Shown: piece after piece, positions 28,101 to 39,863 of the stretch
Numbering within the stretch: the stretch's first letter is position 1
How the letters are laid out: every line of letters begins with the position of its first letter
Assembly: GCA_963402885.1 (NCBI GenBank)
Contig: OY727096.1
Location: 8,193,501-8,257,500 of the forward strand
DNA length: 64,000 bases
Direction of reading: 5' to 3'
Source: Antedon bifida
Taxonomy: Eukaryota; Echinodermata; Crinoidea; Comatulida; Antedonidae
Notes under the pieces: generated by a model
The model's database searches: none
Told to the model about the DNA's origin: nothing
What the model saw: only the letters and a program-made list of their open reading frames with translations
Position numbers and translations under genes: made by a program

Positions 28101-31100
28101 TATTATGGAAAACGATAACACTGGATAAATTTTAAATATCTTAATTTTATATTATAAAAACTGTATATCAAGCGATTCATGTTCTCTGATGTGCATGATG
28201 TATTTTTTATTTGTTATCATTTATTTGATCTATGATATTTTTATATCAAATTACTTTACTGCAGTAATACTGTACACTTTAGTAGCTACATTTTGTTTAC
28301 TCTTTAACCTCCAATGATTTAGCAAGCAATGATTTGGTAAAATTGTACACTTTGTTTATTGCAGTGACTCATAAATACATCAACATATTAATCGAAACAA
28401 GCTAAAATTATACATTTATTGCAGTACCAGAAATACTGATAGTACTGCAGTAACTGCAGTAGAATACTTTTGACATTAGTCCTTTAGTAAACTGAAAATC
28501 CACTAAAACTTTTCAACTGACATACATAATATAGTTAACCATTAACAATTTTAACAGACTGTATGTTCCAGTGGCTTGCTCATCACTTTTTTGGACAATG
28601 TGGGTGGTACCATTCAGTTACAGTACAGCTTAATACTTTATTTACCTTTTACTTATTAATAATATTGAACTTATTGTAAAGTTGGTCAACAAGACTTAGT
28701 AAAATGTGAGTCAGCCACCTGAGGGGCTTTGTGGACGCCACAATGCTGTATCTGTATTCATCAAGCAACACATTTAAAATGTAAATTAAATGCATTTGCA
28801 ACTGTAAAGTAGCGCCAGATTTGACTGTGTGCACAGGTAGAAAATGTGATGTATGATTTTGATTGAGCATCGTTGAAAACAAATGATGAAGCAAGGTTGT
28901 AAAGAAAGGGACGCCTACATCAAACCCCTGTATTTCCTCCATGAATATTTCCTCCATGATCAAACAAATAGTGTTTATGTCTTTTTTTTAAAAAAACATA
29001 CGGAGAACAAATTTTATAGAGATTTAATGGTCAAAGTGTGTATAGACATGCTTGGAGAGTAGTCAAAAGAGTGGTTCTTTATGAATTTTCTTTAAATATT
29101 ATTTTTATACGTTAGAACAAGGACTTAATTCTGTGCTTTAGCCAGGGAATTGTACAGTACAGTTTACTAGAATTTTTACAACTCCCTGCTTTATGCTTTT
29201 TGATGCTTATTCTACAATCAGTATTTCTAAAAGTAGATATACAGTACAGTATACAAGCAACTCATATGATGATGATGTTTAGAACTGTACTGTACCGTCG
29301 TCTGCTACAGTATAACATGCATGCTTTTTATCCATCACCCTTAAAACTTTTTCCTTAGAGCATGCAACATGATCAACAAATTGTGGAGAGCATCTTGACT
29401 GTTATTTACTGAATGTTATATAACATTTACTGTAGGTGATCCCGCCTCATTGATTTGTTCTGTATGTTTGTTATTGTTTTATTTTTGCCGAAATAAATGG
29501 TGATATGATGATAAAATAGGTTTTTGAATTGGTCTGTACTGAGCAACTGTAAACTTAAGTGCAAAGAGGAGTTGACTAATCGGAAGTTGGATTCAAATGT
29601 ACAGGTTTCTGATCCCACGAGGACCTAAAACCGCTGATTACTAATTCATAATGATCTATTTATATCCAGAATAGGAAGTAGAAATCTTCCTAACAGTTGG
29701 TCGGGGAAGGTGGTTTGGTTCCTTGGCAGCAACTTCAGTTAATCTTGTGGTCTGTAAAAGAAATTCCAACTGACCATTTCCTAACTGTTAATGCTTACTA
29801 ATTTGGCTTGATTTATGAAATAGGCAGACATATCCGACTGATAGCTCGGACAGTTAACACTGATAATATCAGGATGTTTGATGAAAACTTTAATTTAAAA
29901 ATAGCTTTTTCAAGACAAATTTTAAACAGGTACTGTGTATTAATGGTGTTCATGTTATTTACAGTATAAGACAGTGCTTAATGGTTAGCATTATCCATAT
30001 AGAAAATGTAGAACATCATGGTCCAAGTTCATACTGTTCCTTATCAGAATACTAATAGTTAATTGGTTGAAAGTCAAATTGCATCTCAACAGTTATTCGC
30101 AAACCGATAAAATGCATACAGTACTGTACAGTACTCAAGAATAGGAAGAACCTACAGTATTGTCGTACCTTAAGGCTTGGTTCCCACTGGGATGCAAAAC
30201 ACAATAGCTGCACCCCCAAGTAATTTGACCAATCATTATGCAATGAACCATTCCAACTGTCGCTTGTGATTGGTCAACTCAAATGCGTTGTATCACGGAG
30301 AAATAAGGTGATACTACTAAGTGATGCACCTAAGCCATCCAAGTGGGAAGTACGCTTTATTTAAGTATCCTATCAACTTGTTAGTTACAGTAGTTAAGTA
30401 TCCTATCCACTTGTTTACAATTTGAAAGTTAGTTTATTTAAGAATATAATTAGCATCTTTCGTTTGCTCAATATTCAATTGTCATGCATTTCCTGCCATG
30501 TCATATTTACTTTATAGTTTATTTTGTTGCTGTCAATCAAATACTGTAGTTTATCATACTGTACTGTTGAATGTACATTGCATTGTTGGGATCCTGGTGA
30601 GACACATTTAGCTTCCAGTGTGCATTTTTCACTCCAAAGGCCTAACATGTTTTTGTTGCCTGGATTTGGTTGCCCTCTCAATTTTTTTGTGGCCAAAACA
30701 TATGATCGCTGAAATTATCTGATCGAGACTGGACTATTCAAATATTCAACATTGTTGCAATCTTTTAATTTCGGAACTGACCATTTAAATTTTGAGTTTT
30801 ATTTATGTAAATATTTGGTTTCCCCGAGGCTGAGAGCAACTTATTCTGCAAGTATACAGTAGCTTCATGATACTGTAGATGTGAAATCTTGAAAATGAAA
30901 AAAGAAATTTTGAAAAATATCCTTATACAGTACAGTAGTTGTATTGCCACAGAATGTCCTATTACAGTACTGGAACACCATTGCTTCTTCTAAAGTTACT
31001 GTGAGTACTGTAGCATACTGCATAAAATACTACTTACAGTAAACTGTATACAGTAGGTACAGTATAGGTTTCAGTTCATTTCCATGTAACTACTTCATTT

Positions 31101-31279
31101 GACATTGAAATTAAAATTTGTCACTGAGCTTTTCACTTACCTGTGTAACACTTTCAAGCTCCCCGAGCCAAGAATGGAGCATCTTGTCCAAATCTTGCTC
31201 CTGGTCGCTGTCCACCTCCACGTCCATCTCGTCTGCTGAGTAGTCGTACGGCGTGTCCGTAAAATCTTGATTCTCAGCC
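11280..31279 (-). CDS. RAPH1: MRL-family adaptor (lamellipodin/RIAM/MIG-10 homologue), 12 coding exons, 5' end outside
   Basis: MRL proteins link Rap/Ras GTPases, phosphoinositides and talin to Ena/VASP at the leading edge and at adhesions. Exons on the minus strand: 31141-31279, 27954-28059, 19753-20285, 18336-18485, 17372-17531, 16399-16523, 15915-16133, 15306-15416, 14574-14672, 14241-14388, 14006-14118 and 11280-13145. All phases agree and give about 1255 residues, close to vertebrate lamellipodin. Order: talin-binding helix ([18 protein letters not shown]), second acidic helix ([17 protein letters not shown]), a proline block, a coiled coil ([20 protein letters not shown]), RA domain (about residues 308-396), PH domain (about 425-550) and a 621-residue proline-rich tail. 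No start codon was identified; the first exon begins with one base completing a codon. The symbol is by homology: invertebrates usually have one MRL gene, so RAPH1 and APBB1IP are co-orthologous. Confidence 0.93.
13684..13835 (+). mobile_element. Dispersed repeat family B (copy 1) in MRL intron
   Basis: From AGTGATGTAGCCACAAGAAA to about CTGGTAGTTACGGCCCTG. The reverse-complement form recurs at 20783-20940 and 46668-46800 with clear similarity across about 130 bp. Non-coding, SINE-like. Confidence 0.75.
13966..13986. repeat. Poly(T) run
   Basis: About 20 T's, on the coding strand an A-run just after the exon 11 donor of the MRL gene. Confidence 0.9.
14006..14118 (-). CDS. RAPH1: MRL exon 11, donor ambiguous
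   Basis: [20 protein letters not shown] then [26 protein letters not shown] matches FSEAWKRG of lamellipodin. Three in-phase GT donors lie 6 bases apart at the end (GAA|GTT, GAA|GTT, GAG|GTT); the last fits the consensus best and sets the boundary used. Confidence 0.75.
14241..14388 (-). CDS. RAPH1: MRL exon 10, post-PH helix and Ser-rich linker
   Basis: [19 protein letters not shown] then a Ser/Thr/Asp-rich stretch ending VATVSSQ; ends phase 1. Confidence 0.9.
14574..14672 (-). CDS. RAPH1: MRL exon 9, PH domain end
   Basis: [20 protein letters not shown] then [13 protein letters not shown], the C-terminal PH helix. Confidence 0.95.
15306..15416 (-). CDS. RAPH1: MRL exon 8, PH domain middle
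   Basis: [19 protein letters not shown] then [15 protein letters not shown], 37 codons in phase 0. Confidence 0.95.
15915..16133 (-). CDS. RAPH1: MRL exon 7, PH domain start
   Basis: Seventy-three codons. [20 protein letters not shown] and [19 protein letters not shown] form the first PH strands, with the basic Lys cluster expected to hold phosphoinositide. Confidence 0.95.
16165..16228 (+). mobile_element. tRNA-derived SINE head in MRL intron
   Basis: TGGTCTAGCGATATGAGTGC resembles an A box, and GTGTTCGAGTTCTCC holds a near-perfect B box (GTTCGAGTTC) at tRNA spacing. No full cloverleaf was worked out. Confidence 0.55.
16399..16523 (-). CDS. RAPH1: MRL exon 6, RA domain C-half and RA-PH linker
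   Basis: [20 protein letters not shown] then [14 protein letters not shown]; the LEDDENVV and KYALFKNPQ motifs are near-invariant in the family. Confidence 0.93.
17372..17531 (-). CDS. RAPH1: MRL exon 5, RA domain N-half
   Basis: [19 protein letters not shown] opens the ubiquitin-like RA fold, with a basic residue in the first strand; it continues to IEQMPDLYM and ends phase 1 at GTAAGT. Confidence 0.92.
18336..18485 (-). CDS. RAPH1: MRL exon 4, coiled coil before RA
   Basis: Fifty codons in phase 0, [16 protein letters not shown] to [12 protein letters not shown]. The [13 protein letters not shown] segment is the conserved dimerising helix just before the RA domain. Confidence 0.92.
18860..19190 (+). 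mobile_element. Probable 3' tail of a non-LTR retrotransposon
   Basis: T-rich sequence with a diverged internal duplication (GGAAATAGCTTTCACAT at about 18919 and 19008), ending in ATGAAAATAAAATAAATAAA and a further A-rich run, typical of a LINE 3' terminus. No reverse-transcriptase coding remains. Confidence 0.45.
19753..20285 (-). CDS. RAPH1: MRL exon 3, second acidic helix and N-terminal proline block
   Basis: 177 full codons after the split Glu. [20 protein letters not shown] matches the conserved second helix. An octaproline run follows, then [17 protein letters not shown], an EVH1-type ligand (hydrophobic-PPPP plus acidic residues) placed as in RIAM. Ends with a GTAAGT donor. Confidence 0.9.
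20720..20775 (-). mobile_element. tRNA-derived SINE head
   Basis: Minus strand: TGGCTAAATGGTAC (A box) and CAGGTTCAAGTC (B box) at tRNA-like distance, directly beside family B copy 2. Confidence 0.6.
20783..20940 (-). mobile_element. Dispersed repeat family B (copy 2)
   Basis: Inverted relative to 13684-13835: GGTAAAGTTTCAACCTGACC, CAAAGGCCTTCGACAACCCA, and TTTCTTGTGGCTACATCACT at the end. Confidence 0.75.
21179..21356. repeat. Tandem duplication of about 90 bp
   Basis: AGAATGAGCCAATCAAAAGC begins both copies (21179 and 21269) and both end CATTAACCATTGTTTATAAG; differences are few, so the duplication is recent or conserved by conversion. Confidence 0.9.
21490..21625 (-). mobile_element. Dispersed repeat family C (copy 1), likely retroelement 3' end
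   Basis: ATTTTATTTATTTTATTCCT followed by TTCAG and a mixed region ending GACGTGCCTCTCCAACTCCA. Resembles 35218-35345 in layout and in several blocks. In minus orientation it would end in an A-rich tail. Confidence 0.45.
23905..24086. mobile_element. MITE, family A (copy 2), largest
   Basis: AAGCTCTGTCTACACTATCA at the left and TGATAGTGTAGACAGAGCTT at the right are near-perfect inverted repeats. The interior has three tandem copies of an AAATAAGGTAGTGATATG-like segment, which explains its greater length. Confidence 0.85.
27954..28059 (-). CDS. RAPH1: MRL exon 2
   Basis: Follows a TCTCCACAG acceptor; [17 protein letters not shown] then [14 protein letters not shown], ending phase 1 at a GTGAGT donor. 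It corresponds to the vertebrate SLDSD...NFSYRFSIYNLNE stretch. Confidence 0.85.
30171..30359. mobile_element. MITE, family D
   Basis: The left end TAAGGCTTGGTTCCCACTGG and right end CCAAGTGGGAAGTACGCTTT are inverted copies around a 150-bp non-coding core. Related fragments occur at 5205-5250 and around 31830-31920 (the CACAAGCGACAG / TTGGTCAACTC core). Confidence 0.7.
31141..31279 (-). CDS. RAPH1: MRL exon 1 (first visible), talin-binding helix
   Basis: After a TTTTTATTAG acceptor, 46 codons start AENQDFTD and end [18 protein letters not shown], then a CAG|GTAAGT donor. The amphipathic helix corresponds to the N-terminal talin-binding site of RIAM and lamellipodin. An upstream in-frame ATG at 31293 lies on the intron side of the acceptor and is probably not used. 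Confidence 0.85.
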
Positions 31280-34200
31280 CTAATAAAAAACAAAATGACA
31301 TGAATCTGTCAGAAAGTGATTTACATGACATGTGACGATGACTGTACAAGAGAATAGCTGTAGTGTGCTTGTCGTCAAACATATGATTCAACAGCCAATT
31401 GAAACAATAGATTTAAAACTAGAAATTGCAAAGTAAGTGCTGTTAGATCATGTGTCTCCAGTATAGTATGTGAAAATATTTGGTACTTTTATAGCAAGTT
31501 TAAATATATTGTATTAAGTCTGCCTACAGCCATAAATGGTAACGACATAAATGTGATTTAATGATATAGACATTGTACCTACTGTACAGTATAATAACCT
31601 AGATTTATTAGTCTACAGTTGAAGAAATAAAAATTTATTCAAACCAGACCCCTGCAGGGACGGAGGTTCCTACTGGGTGTTCAATGCTTGTTTTTATCAG
31701 TGTGAACAAGTTGTACTATGTACAGTATTGGTTACTTTAGTGAGTTTTGGCAAATAAATTTAGAAGAAGTCCTGCATGTGGCCTGTGTGAGAAGGACACT
31801 TGCTCAGATTAAGTCTCTTGTTATAGTCCTTGGTTCTCACAAAACGCAAGGATGTACTGTAAGCGCAACAATCACAAGCGACAGATTATTCGAACTATCA
31901 CTTGTCATTGGTCAACTCGCTTATTGATGCCATGGCCACACGAGGGAACAGATATGTTTCATTTGTAGCCTGCGTCCCTTTCCCTCTTGGGAGTAGGTAT
32001 TATACAGTATAAGGTTTGTTGCTAACCCTTACTACTAACTGTATTTTTATCAATAACCACTTTAAAAAAAACTTGTCTGAAACAAAACATGGTGTACAGT
32101 AAGAAAAAAAAATTACAATTTGCAAGATAAAATTTCATTTTGGGAAAATAGACAATTTTTATAAAATTAGAAAACATCTGATAGAATATACATAACAGAT
32201 TTTTTCTTGGGTGGATTTTAGGAATTACTTACTGGTTTAAAAGAACAATTGACAAATGACCTACACTACACTCTACTGGATATGTATTATATTATTAACT
32301 ACAGACAAACTTTGAACTAGTAGAGTTTACTGGTATGAACATATGTTACATCAATTCTTATAGCTACCAATGAAAGTGAAAGTAGTACAATACACTACAA
32401 TAAAATGAAAACTGTAGAATGGGCCAGACAGCGAGGCATGGCCAATCCATTCTTATGTATTTAGGGCCTAATATTATTGTCAATATTTGGCTAAACATCT
32501 GGGAATGCAGACTTGCAGGAGAGTTTTCACATGTAATGTAGAAAATATTTTAATATTGGAAACTTTACCATGTTCTTGGTAAAATCTTTCTATAATTTAG
32601 TCCAGTGCAAACAAGGCTTAAGATTGCCTATTCAATCTATGTACAGTAAAATTAAATGTACATTGTGGCTTCACAGTATTTTGTCATTTGAATTCAAAAT
32701 GTACAGTATATACTGTACAGTACTAGAGAGTTAATAATAGTTTATTATAATGTGGTTATACTGCCAAGCCATACCAGGGCTTTCCTCGTTTGCATGACTC
32801 ATTCTTAATTAGTGTTACCTAACCTATTTATTATTCATCTATTCAAACCAATACTGATTAAATTCTGTAAATACTATAAAGTATACAATACTGAATTGTT
32901 GAGTTTGAATATTGAACTACTCATAACAGTGTCTTTACACTACATGTACTGTAGAGTAACAGTACAGAGTTATGGGTTTATATTGGGAGATCACGTAAAT
33001 TAGCTTTATAAAAACATACTGTACACACTTTATGCAGTATGCACACAGTACAATTACTGCACCCAACATTCTTGTGAACAAGAACACCATAGGTAACTAA
33101 CTGTACTATACATAATGATCAGCATGAATCTCCTGTATTATAATTGGTTAAGGTCAATGTCATATATTACAGTAGGCCTACAGTAACTAACACAGTTATA
33201 AACTTTTCTTGTTCGCCATACTTTAATGATATGGTAACCATTAACTCTGTTCCTAAAACAAGCCGGAATATTTCCAAAATATATCTTTTCTAACTGTATC
33301 TAAAAATAAATTTTAAAAACTAGAGCTTAATCTAGAATACCAAGGCATTTGGAATTCTAAACTGTTTTTAAGGGGAAAGTCCAATTATTGTTTAACAGCA
33401 ATTTGTGAATGTTAACATTTGTCTTGCACTACAGTATAGGCCCTATTATATACTGTACAAATAAAAAATAATAATTATTGTATTGTAACGACAGTAGTTT
33501 AACAAAAGGGCATTTTAAAATACCTGCTAAATACTCTTTCATTGCTCCTCATAAATCTTGTAAGAAAATAATAAAAATTAATGTTGACAAAGGAGGCATC
33601 AATCTAGTATGCCTATACTGTACACACAGAGAGGCTCTGATAATATTGTATACAAATTACAGGGTTATATACTGGAATATGCAATACTGTATACAGTACT
33701 GTACAATCAATATCTCCCTGTAGACTATAGATAGGCTATTGTCTGTATTAGTATAGACTTTAAATAAGTAAAATGTGCAAACTTTGTTTCATACCTATTA
33801 CAGCCACAATATAATATTACATAGAAAAATACCAGGTTACACAACAACCTTCTTGTACATATTGTATTGAATAGAAAAATAAATATCACAGCATATAAAG
33901 GTAAAGTTCCAGTTGAATAATTTTAGCAGATTTCTTCAGTAATATTGATCAAGTTAAATCCAAAGGTAAATCCTTTTTAATAATCCACAATTCTGTCAGG
34001 CAAACAATTTAATCCCATTGGTGACAGGCAACATATAGTAACCATACCTCAGTCTATGGATAGTGAGAACTGATTGAATTTACGAAACTGTTGAGCAATA
34101 TGTACAATGCTAAGAATTTCTACAATGTACTAAAAGGACTTTAGTCACAGGATCGTTCCATTCACTAATAGGGGTGTTTGGTGAGCATTAAGGCCAAGGG

Positions 34201-34804
34201 CTGTACAGTGTGAAATCACTTGGAAACAATGGCAACATTGTACCTAATTATGTTAATTAACTGCAGGTGATAGGGACAACTTTGAACAAAAGATTTAATT
34301 TATCACAGTGACTCATGGAGGAGATTTACATCATTCTATAAATGATGTTGTTATAAACGAAATGTACACATTTTTTTTAATGTACAGTATACAGAAATTA
34401 ACTTTATATTTATAAAGAGCTTTCCTACCACAATATTAATGAGTAGTAACAGTTGACATTATGTATATATGGAAACAGCAAAATATATAATAATTTAAAG
34501 CTGTGAAAAACACTAAAGAAGAAGAAAGAATATCTACTGTTCTATAAAAAGAAATTAAAGAAGGTATGAATTCACAAGCAGAATTGGTTTAAAAATGCGT
34601 GGAAACGTACGCCTAATAAACTTATTGTAAGGAGTTGGAACCCATTACAGTATAATATGTATAATGATTTTGTCTACTATTAACAGGTTCATGGTAACAT
34701 CATGGAGCAACACATTTTTTTGGAAACGTCATCAAATTTACAGTATAGAAACATTTTGAAACATGCGATCTCATGATTGTTTCATAAATAAAAATGTATC
34801 TGGT

Positions 34805-34866
34805 AGAATTCGCACCTGCAACCTCCTGCTTGCAGGGTATGTACCAGACCACAGAGCCATAAGTAA
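34805..34866 (-). mobile_element. tRNA-like SINE fragment
   Basis: Minus strand: TATGGCTCTGTGGTCTGG (A-box-like) then GGTTGCAGGTGCGAATTC (B-box-like). Sequence type differs from the 35993-36262 family. Confidence 0.45.
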
Positions 34867-35217
34867 TTAATGTAATTTTAAAATATGTAATTAATTTGTT
34901 TTATTCCTAAATAATGTGGGTGAAACAACACTCAAAACCTTTTATGACATATGCATGATTTAGTACACACAATAATAATAATATTTAAGTAAAGCTATAA
35001 GCTGTTTTTCTTTTTCTTTAATATTAATTAACCATTTTACTTTGCATATATAATGAGCACAAATAGAGTACCTGTATTAATTGAAAAAGGATTAAATTAC
35101 AAACAGGGTATGCGAATGACCATGAATACTGTCATTTTTAATTAATAATTAATAAGATTGTCAAAGTCTTCATAAAAATATTAATTGCAATATATAATAT
35201 ATACGTAAAATTCAAAT

Positions 35218-35345
35218 ATTTATTTTATATTCCTTTCAGCAAATGACAGAAACAAAAAAGTAACCAACACAATAGACGCAGAGTGCGGAGGAGGGTAAAA
35301 GCAGAAAAACCACTATCACCGGGAATGACGTGAATCTCCAACACA
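35218..35345 (-). mobile_element. Dispersed repeat family C (copy 2)
   Basis: TTTATTTTATATTCCTTTCA then a mixed block ending GACGTGAATCTCCAACACAG; counterpart of 21490-21625. Confidence 0.45.
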
Positions 35346-35992
35346 GACTTTATAATATAAAAAAAATTAAAATACAGTAAAACATGTTATTGCACAAAAA
35401 TGAATAAAAACATGAGCATAAACAAGAATTTTTAATGATATTTAAATTTACTATTAGATTAAGATTCTTCTTCAAGTGAAATCATTTTTGTTTTTTTTTA
35501 TGTGTTTTTATTAAAAGCTAAGAACTAGAAAGTGTGCAACACAAGAAATTTGACCAATAGCAAGATACCGTTTGGTTAATTTTAAGAAATGAAAACTGAC
35601 AGGAGTTGAGCACATGACCCTGGGATCATAAGCTGGCATCAAGCTTAAATACCAGTACTATTTATTCACAATTTATTATTCTAAATCTTAACTCTTTTAA
35701 AAATTTTGTGAAAAAGCTAGACATAATTATTATTGACTCCAAAAATACACTTTCAGTCAGCCAATACTAAATTTATATAATTTATGTTTATTTGCATAAT
35801 TTATAGTTTGTGGAAGATTGGATAAACATCCCAGCTGAAATAAACATCTCAATTAATTTTTATCAGTTATCATTATTCATTCATGAAATGATTCAACTTC
35901 TCTTCCTGATTGTTTGTTGTATGAACACTTACAATACAATTGATAATGAAACTATTTTTTTTAATTGATTTTTTTATATTTCATACGCATTC

Positions 35993-36262
35993 AACAGCGA
36001 GTAACTCGCCAATTGCAGGATAGATTATGGACGCACCATCTACGCATGTGTGCCACTGTTAAAAAAGTCTTGTTCCAAATAAATATTATATTATTATAAA
36101 GTAATTTATAATTTATCATGCTTATAAACTAAGTCTCATTTGAGGTTCAGGGAGTGGAGTTAAAAGAGTCGTGAGTTACAACCCCAACACTAGGTCAGGA
36201 TTGAACCCTGGACTTTGGGATTGGAAGGCAATCATGTTAACCACCAAGCTACAGATCCACTA
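35993..36262 (-). mobile_element. tRNA-derived SINE, family E (copy 1)
   Basis: Minus strand starts GTAGCTTGGTGGTTAACATG (A box), has the B box GGTTCAATCC (plus-strand 36198-36207), then a body containing TAACTCACGACTCTTTTAAC and further to about 35993. The same structure and about 80% similar sequence by eye recur at 44617-44820. Confidence 0.8.
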
Positions 36263-39200
36263 CAATATGACGTACAGTATATTCGACATTACTTCTATAA
36301 TTTTCATGCTTAGTCGACTTAAAATAATTAAGGCCAAGGGAAAATAATTAATTTTTTTGAAGGAACTATCACATTTATTTTGAGGACATTTTTACATAAA
36401 ATAATTGGCCAAGGGAAAATCATAAGACTTCATTAATGTCTTGTCTTTAGAATGTATTGTCACCTTTGACAACAGTGATTACATTCTCTAGTGACAATAT
36501 GCCAAAATATAATTTATTTGGAATCATATTATTTGCTCAAACGTAGACAAAATTTTTTTTTTAATTGGAAATCGGCAAACTGGCTGGGCAGTACTGTATA
36601 TCTCAGTAAGAAATAGAAAGCAGTCAGAAATGTTTAGATAAGCAAATCAGAATAATATGTTGAATGATTTTATTGCTATCAATCGTAAAATGTCCAAATA
36701 CATTAACAAAAAATAACGTAAATAACTAAAACAATTAATTTTCCACATTAATTAGCACATACAGCAGATGTAGTTCTGACTGAGATTATTTTGTTCATTT
36801 CAGAATGCTGGTTTTTTTTCAGTTTTATTTGTCACTGCTGTGTCGGTTAATTCTTTGTTTTTTAAATATTGATATAAAAAAACAAAGAAATAGAAAGCAA
36901 CAGAGGAAATATTTCATATTTAATTATTATTTGTTTGGTAATAAAATAATTTATTCTTTCAATAAAGCCAACATTATCTATCCACTATTAATAGAAATAA
37001 TGATGATTACATGGAAAGAGTCTATAGAAACTGTTAATTAAACTTGTATAATTACAATTTTGTCTAGCACTACAAACCGAAAGGGTTCGGTCTGTCTACC
37101 AACTTTATGTATAAAATTATAATACATATTCACAGCCATATTTTAACATTAATCATGTCATCATGTGAAATGGTTACTTTACAGTTCAAGGCCATAGCGA
37201 AAGGTTAAAAAAAAGACAAGGCAATGCTTTAAATAAAATTATTCATATAAAATATGGTGAGCAGGGGATTGGGGATGGGTGGTAAAAATTGATTTTCAAA
37301 AAAAATTAATGTCACCACCCTAACCCTAATCCTAGTCTGCCTCATGCTGGCTGAATTTCCATGCTGGATACGTCTCTGCAGTTAAAATTAAAGTTCATAT
37401 CATTAATGTATCGCCGTCAAATCGAATGAAAAGTTTGGCGCATTCAATGAGCAATCTTGAAATATTTTCCCCATGGCGAAGCTAAGTGAAAATACATGAA
37501 CACACTAGAAGAGACAGTTATATTGGTATGTTTTATTGTAACAGCCTTGGCCTACATCTTCTTTTGTAAGAGCAACGCCCATTATTATATGATTCAATGT
37601 GTTGCATAACAATAGAAGTAAGCCTGCAGTTGCTAAGGTGGAGTCAATAAAAAGAATTAAAATGCTGTATTTATGGAGAATTTTAATCAATTAAATGGAA
37701 AAGGAAATTGATTTAATCATGACATACTGTATTATAACACCGTGTCTCCTGCAGACCTTCACTGAGGTAATGCAGCTGGAGGGATAGGTCTGTTTCTGGC
37801 GCATAGAAGCGCTGAATAAACAGTTTACTAAAAATAATTGACTGCATTTTGCTAAATTTGTGCTCCCAAATAACTGTTCAAATCAATGGGTGGTCAACAA
37901 TTAACAAACATTAACCATGGAGTGCCTATCTCAGGTGGTAAAACAAGCTACAGTTATAGTTGACTCAAGGTTAATTGAGAACAATGAAATAACCGTTCTT
38001 TTGCACTGCAGCGAAAAGTTTCGCTTATAAATTGCGTTCTATTATTTTGAATTTGCATTATTTTCAGGCTGCCATTTAATTATAACTGGTTGTTGAAAAT
38101 TTGTCCTATTTCTGTTGCCAAGAAATTGGTGGTAATTTATTCACATGGAATATTAATCGGTTATTTGCTTGACATGCCTCATCTTTAACTATATTAAATA
38201 TTATAGTCATATAATTTCTATGGTTGTTACAATATTGTTTATAGTTTGTTATATAGATTTGACTATGGGAACAATTTCCAGTTCATAAAGGAAAGATGAT
38301 CAAGAGTTCTTGACCATGGTGTGGTTGACATTCTACTAAAGATATCATTACATCATGTGACACTAGTCATTTGAAAAGTGATCATTGAAATACTTCAAAG
38401 AAATATGGAATGTTTAGTGCCACACTCTTAATAAGAATAGCAACTCTTGAAACCGACATTGTACTCTGGACTACTTATTATGGTGTAAAATAAAAATAGA
38501 AAGTATCAATTGATTTCAGTAGTCTTTCGTATTACTAAATGGAAACAACCAGGCAAATATACAGGCTACACACCGCGTTCATTCGGGATACTGAATACAA
38601 ACTATTATTCTTTAAATTATGGTACTTTTTTTCTCAAGTTAGCAGCATACTCATGCTTAAAAATTGTGTAAACATAGCCAAAAAGGCTCTTATCTATTTA
38701 TTTCATTAAAATGAGAACAATAAAAATACTGTTAAAATGACTGACAAAAATGGAATGTACCATTATCTGATAGGGGTGTTTAATAAAATTGTATGTTGTA
38801 GCTATTTTCTCTGAGAGAATAGGCTAATGCCGGTTTATCCAGATAAGCTAGGCACGAAATAGACACATTAAAATAGGTTGTAAAGTAATATGAGTCCATT
38901 TAAATGTTGAAAAAGGAAATATTTATATAAAATGGTAAAATTACATATTAAAAATAGCAGAACATTAAACAAGAAACTATTAAATCTTGTAAAATAAAAG
39001 ATAAAACTTTTAAAATTGTATAATAAGTTAGATAATGCATATAGGCCTAATACCTCAGGCACGGTAAAGTAAGAAACATACGTAGAACCATAACATAACA
39101 TTTGTGTGAATATTCTACTAAACATTGAACTTCGCACACTGTACAGTAGTAAAAAGTTTTTTTATCAGTAGCAACTGACTCAATGTGTGACGCATTATGA

Positions 39201-39722
39201 ACAAAGTTTTGTAGAAGTGAAAAACAAACATGATTCGGATCTAATTATCAAAAAGCAAACTACAGAAAAGAATAACAAAAATATACTGCATTATCTTCAA
39301 TCAAAACTTACACTGTACAACTAAAAAATCTAAAAAATTAAAAATGTTTTTTATTTAAAACCTATTTTCAACCTGCTCCAGCCAATTAACTAATTAACAA
39401 ATTAGTTTCCAAAGCATACAAATCGTTTGAATACGCCAAATCAGCGTACACGACCTACAGTACAGTATTTAGAAATCTTAAATTCTGTCACTCAATTAAT
39501 GGCTGACCTTTTCAAGTGCGTTTAACCTCAGGTCAATGATAATTATTACGCCATCTAGCTTTTATAATAGCATAGTGTAATGAGAGGTTAATTAGTGTGT
39601 CCTTTGAGAGTGCATCGTTTGAATTTTAATGTAGTTGGATCATGAGAGATTACTTTAAAATGAGTAACGATGTTTTGTATTAAATCAGTGTGGCCTACTA
39701 TACAGTACGTAGAAACAGTGTT

Positions 39723-39863
39723 CAGTGGCATAATGCAGGGGGCAAAGGGGACTTCCAACGCTGGATAATTGAATTGGAACTGATCATGCTCTGAGACCCC
39801 TTAAGCTCTGGGAACCCCTGGGTTTAGCCAGTAAGTACTGTACTCATAGCCGTTATGCCACTG
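39723..39863. mobile_element. hAT-like MITE
   Basis: 141 bp with terminal inverted repeats CAGTGGCATAATG and CGTTATGCCACTG. The flanking 8-mers ACAGTGTT and ACATAGTT agree at six of eight positions, consistent with an aged 8-bp target duplication. Confidence 0.7.

Noticed and set aside
36176..36258. Candidate tRNA genes (also near 600, 16165, 20720, 34805, 44760, 46622)
   Set aside because: A and B boxes are present, but no convincing cloverleaf stems, and two share a non-tRNA body; SINEs fit better.
37316..37336. CCCTAACCCTAATCCTAG, telomere-like
   Set aside because: Only about two imperfect repeats inside AT-rich unique DNA; too short for an interstitial telomere.
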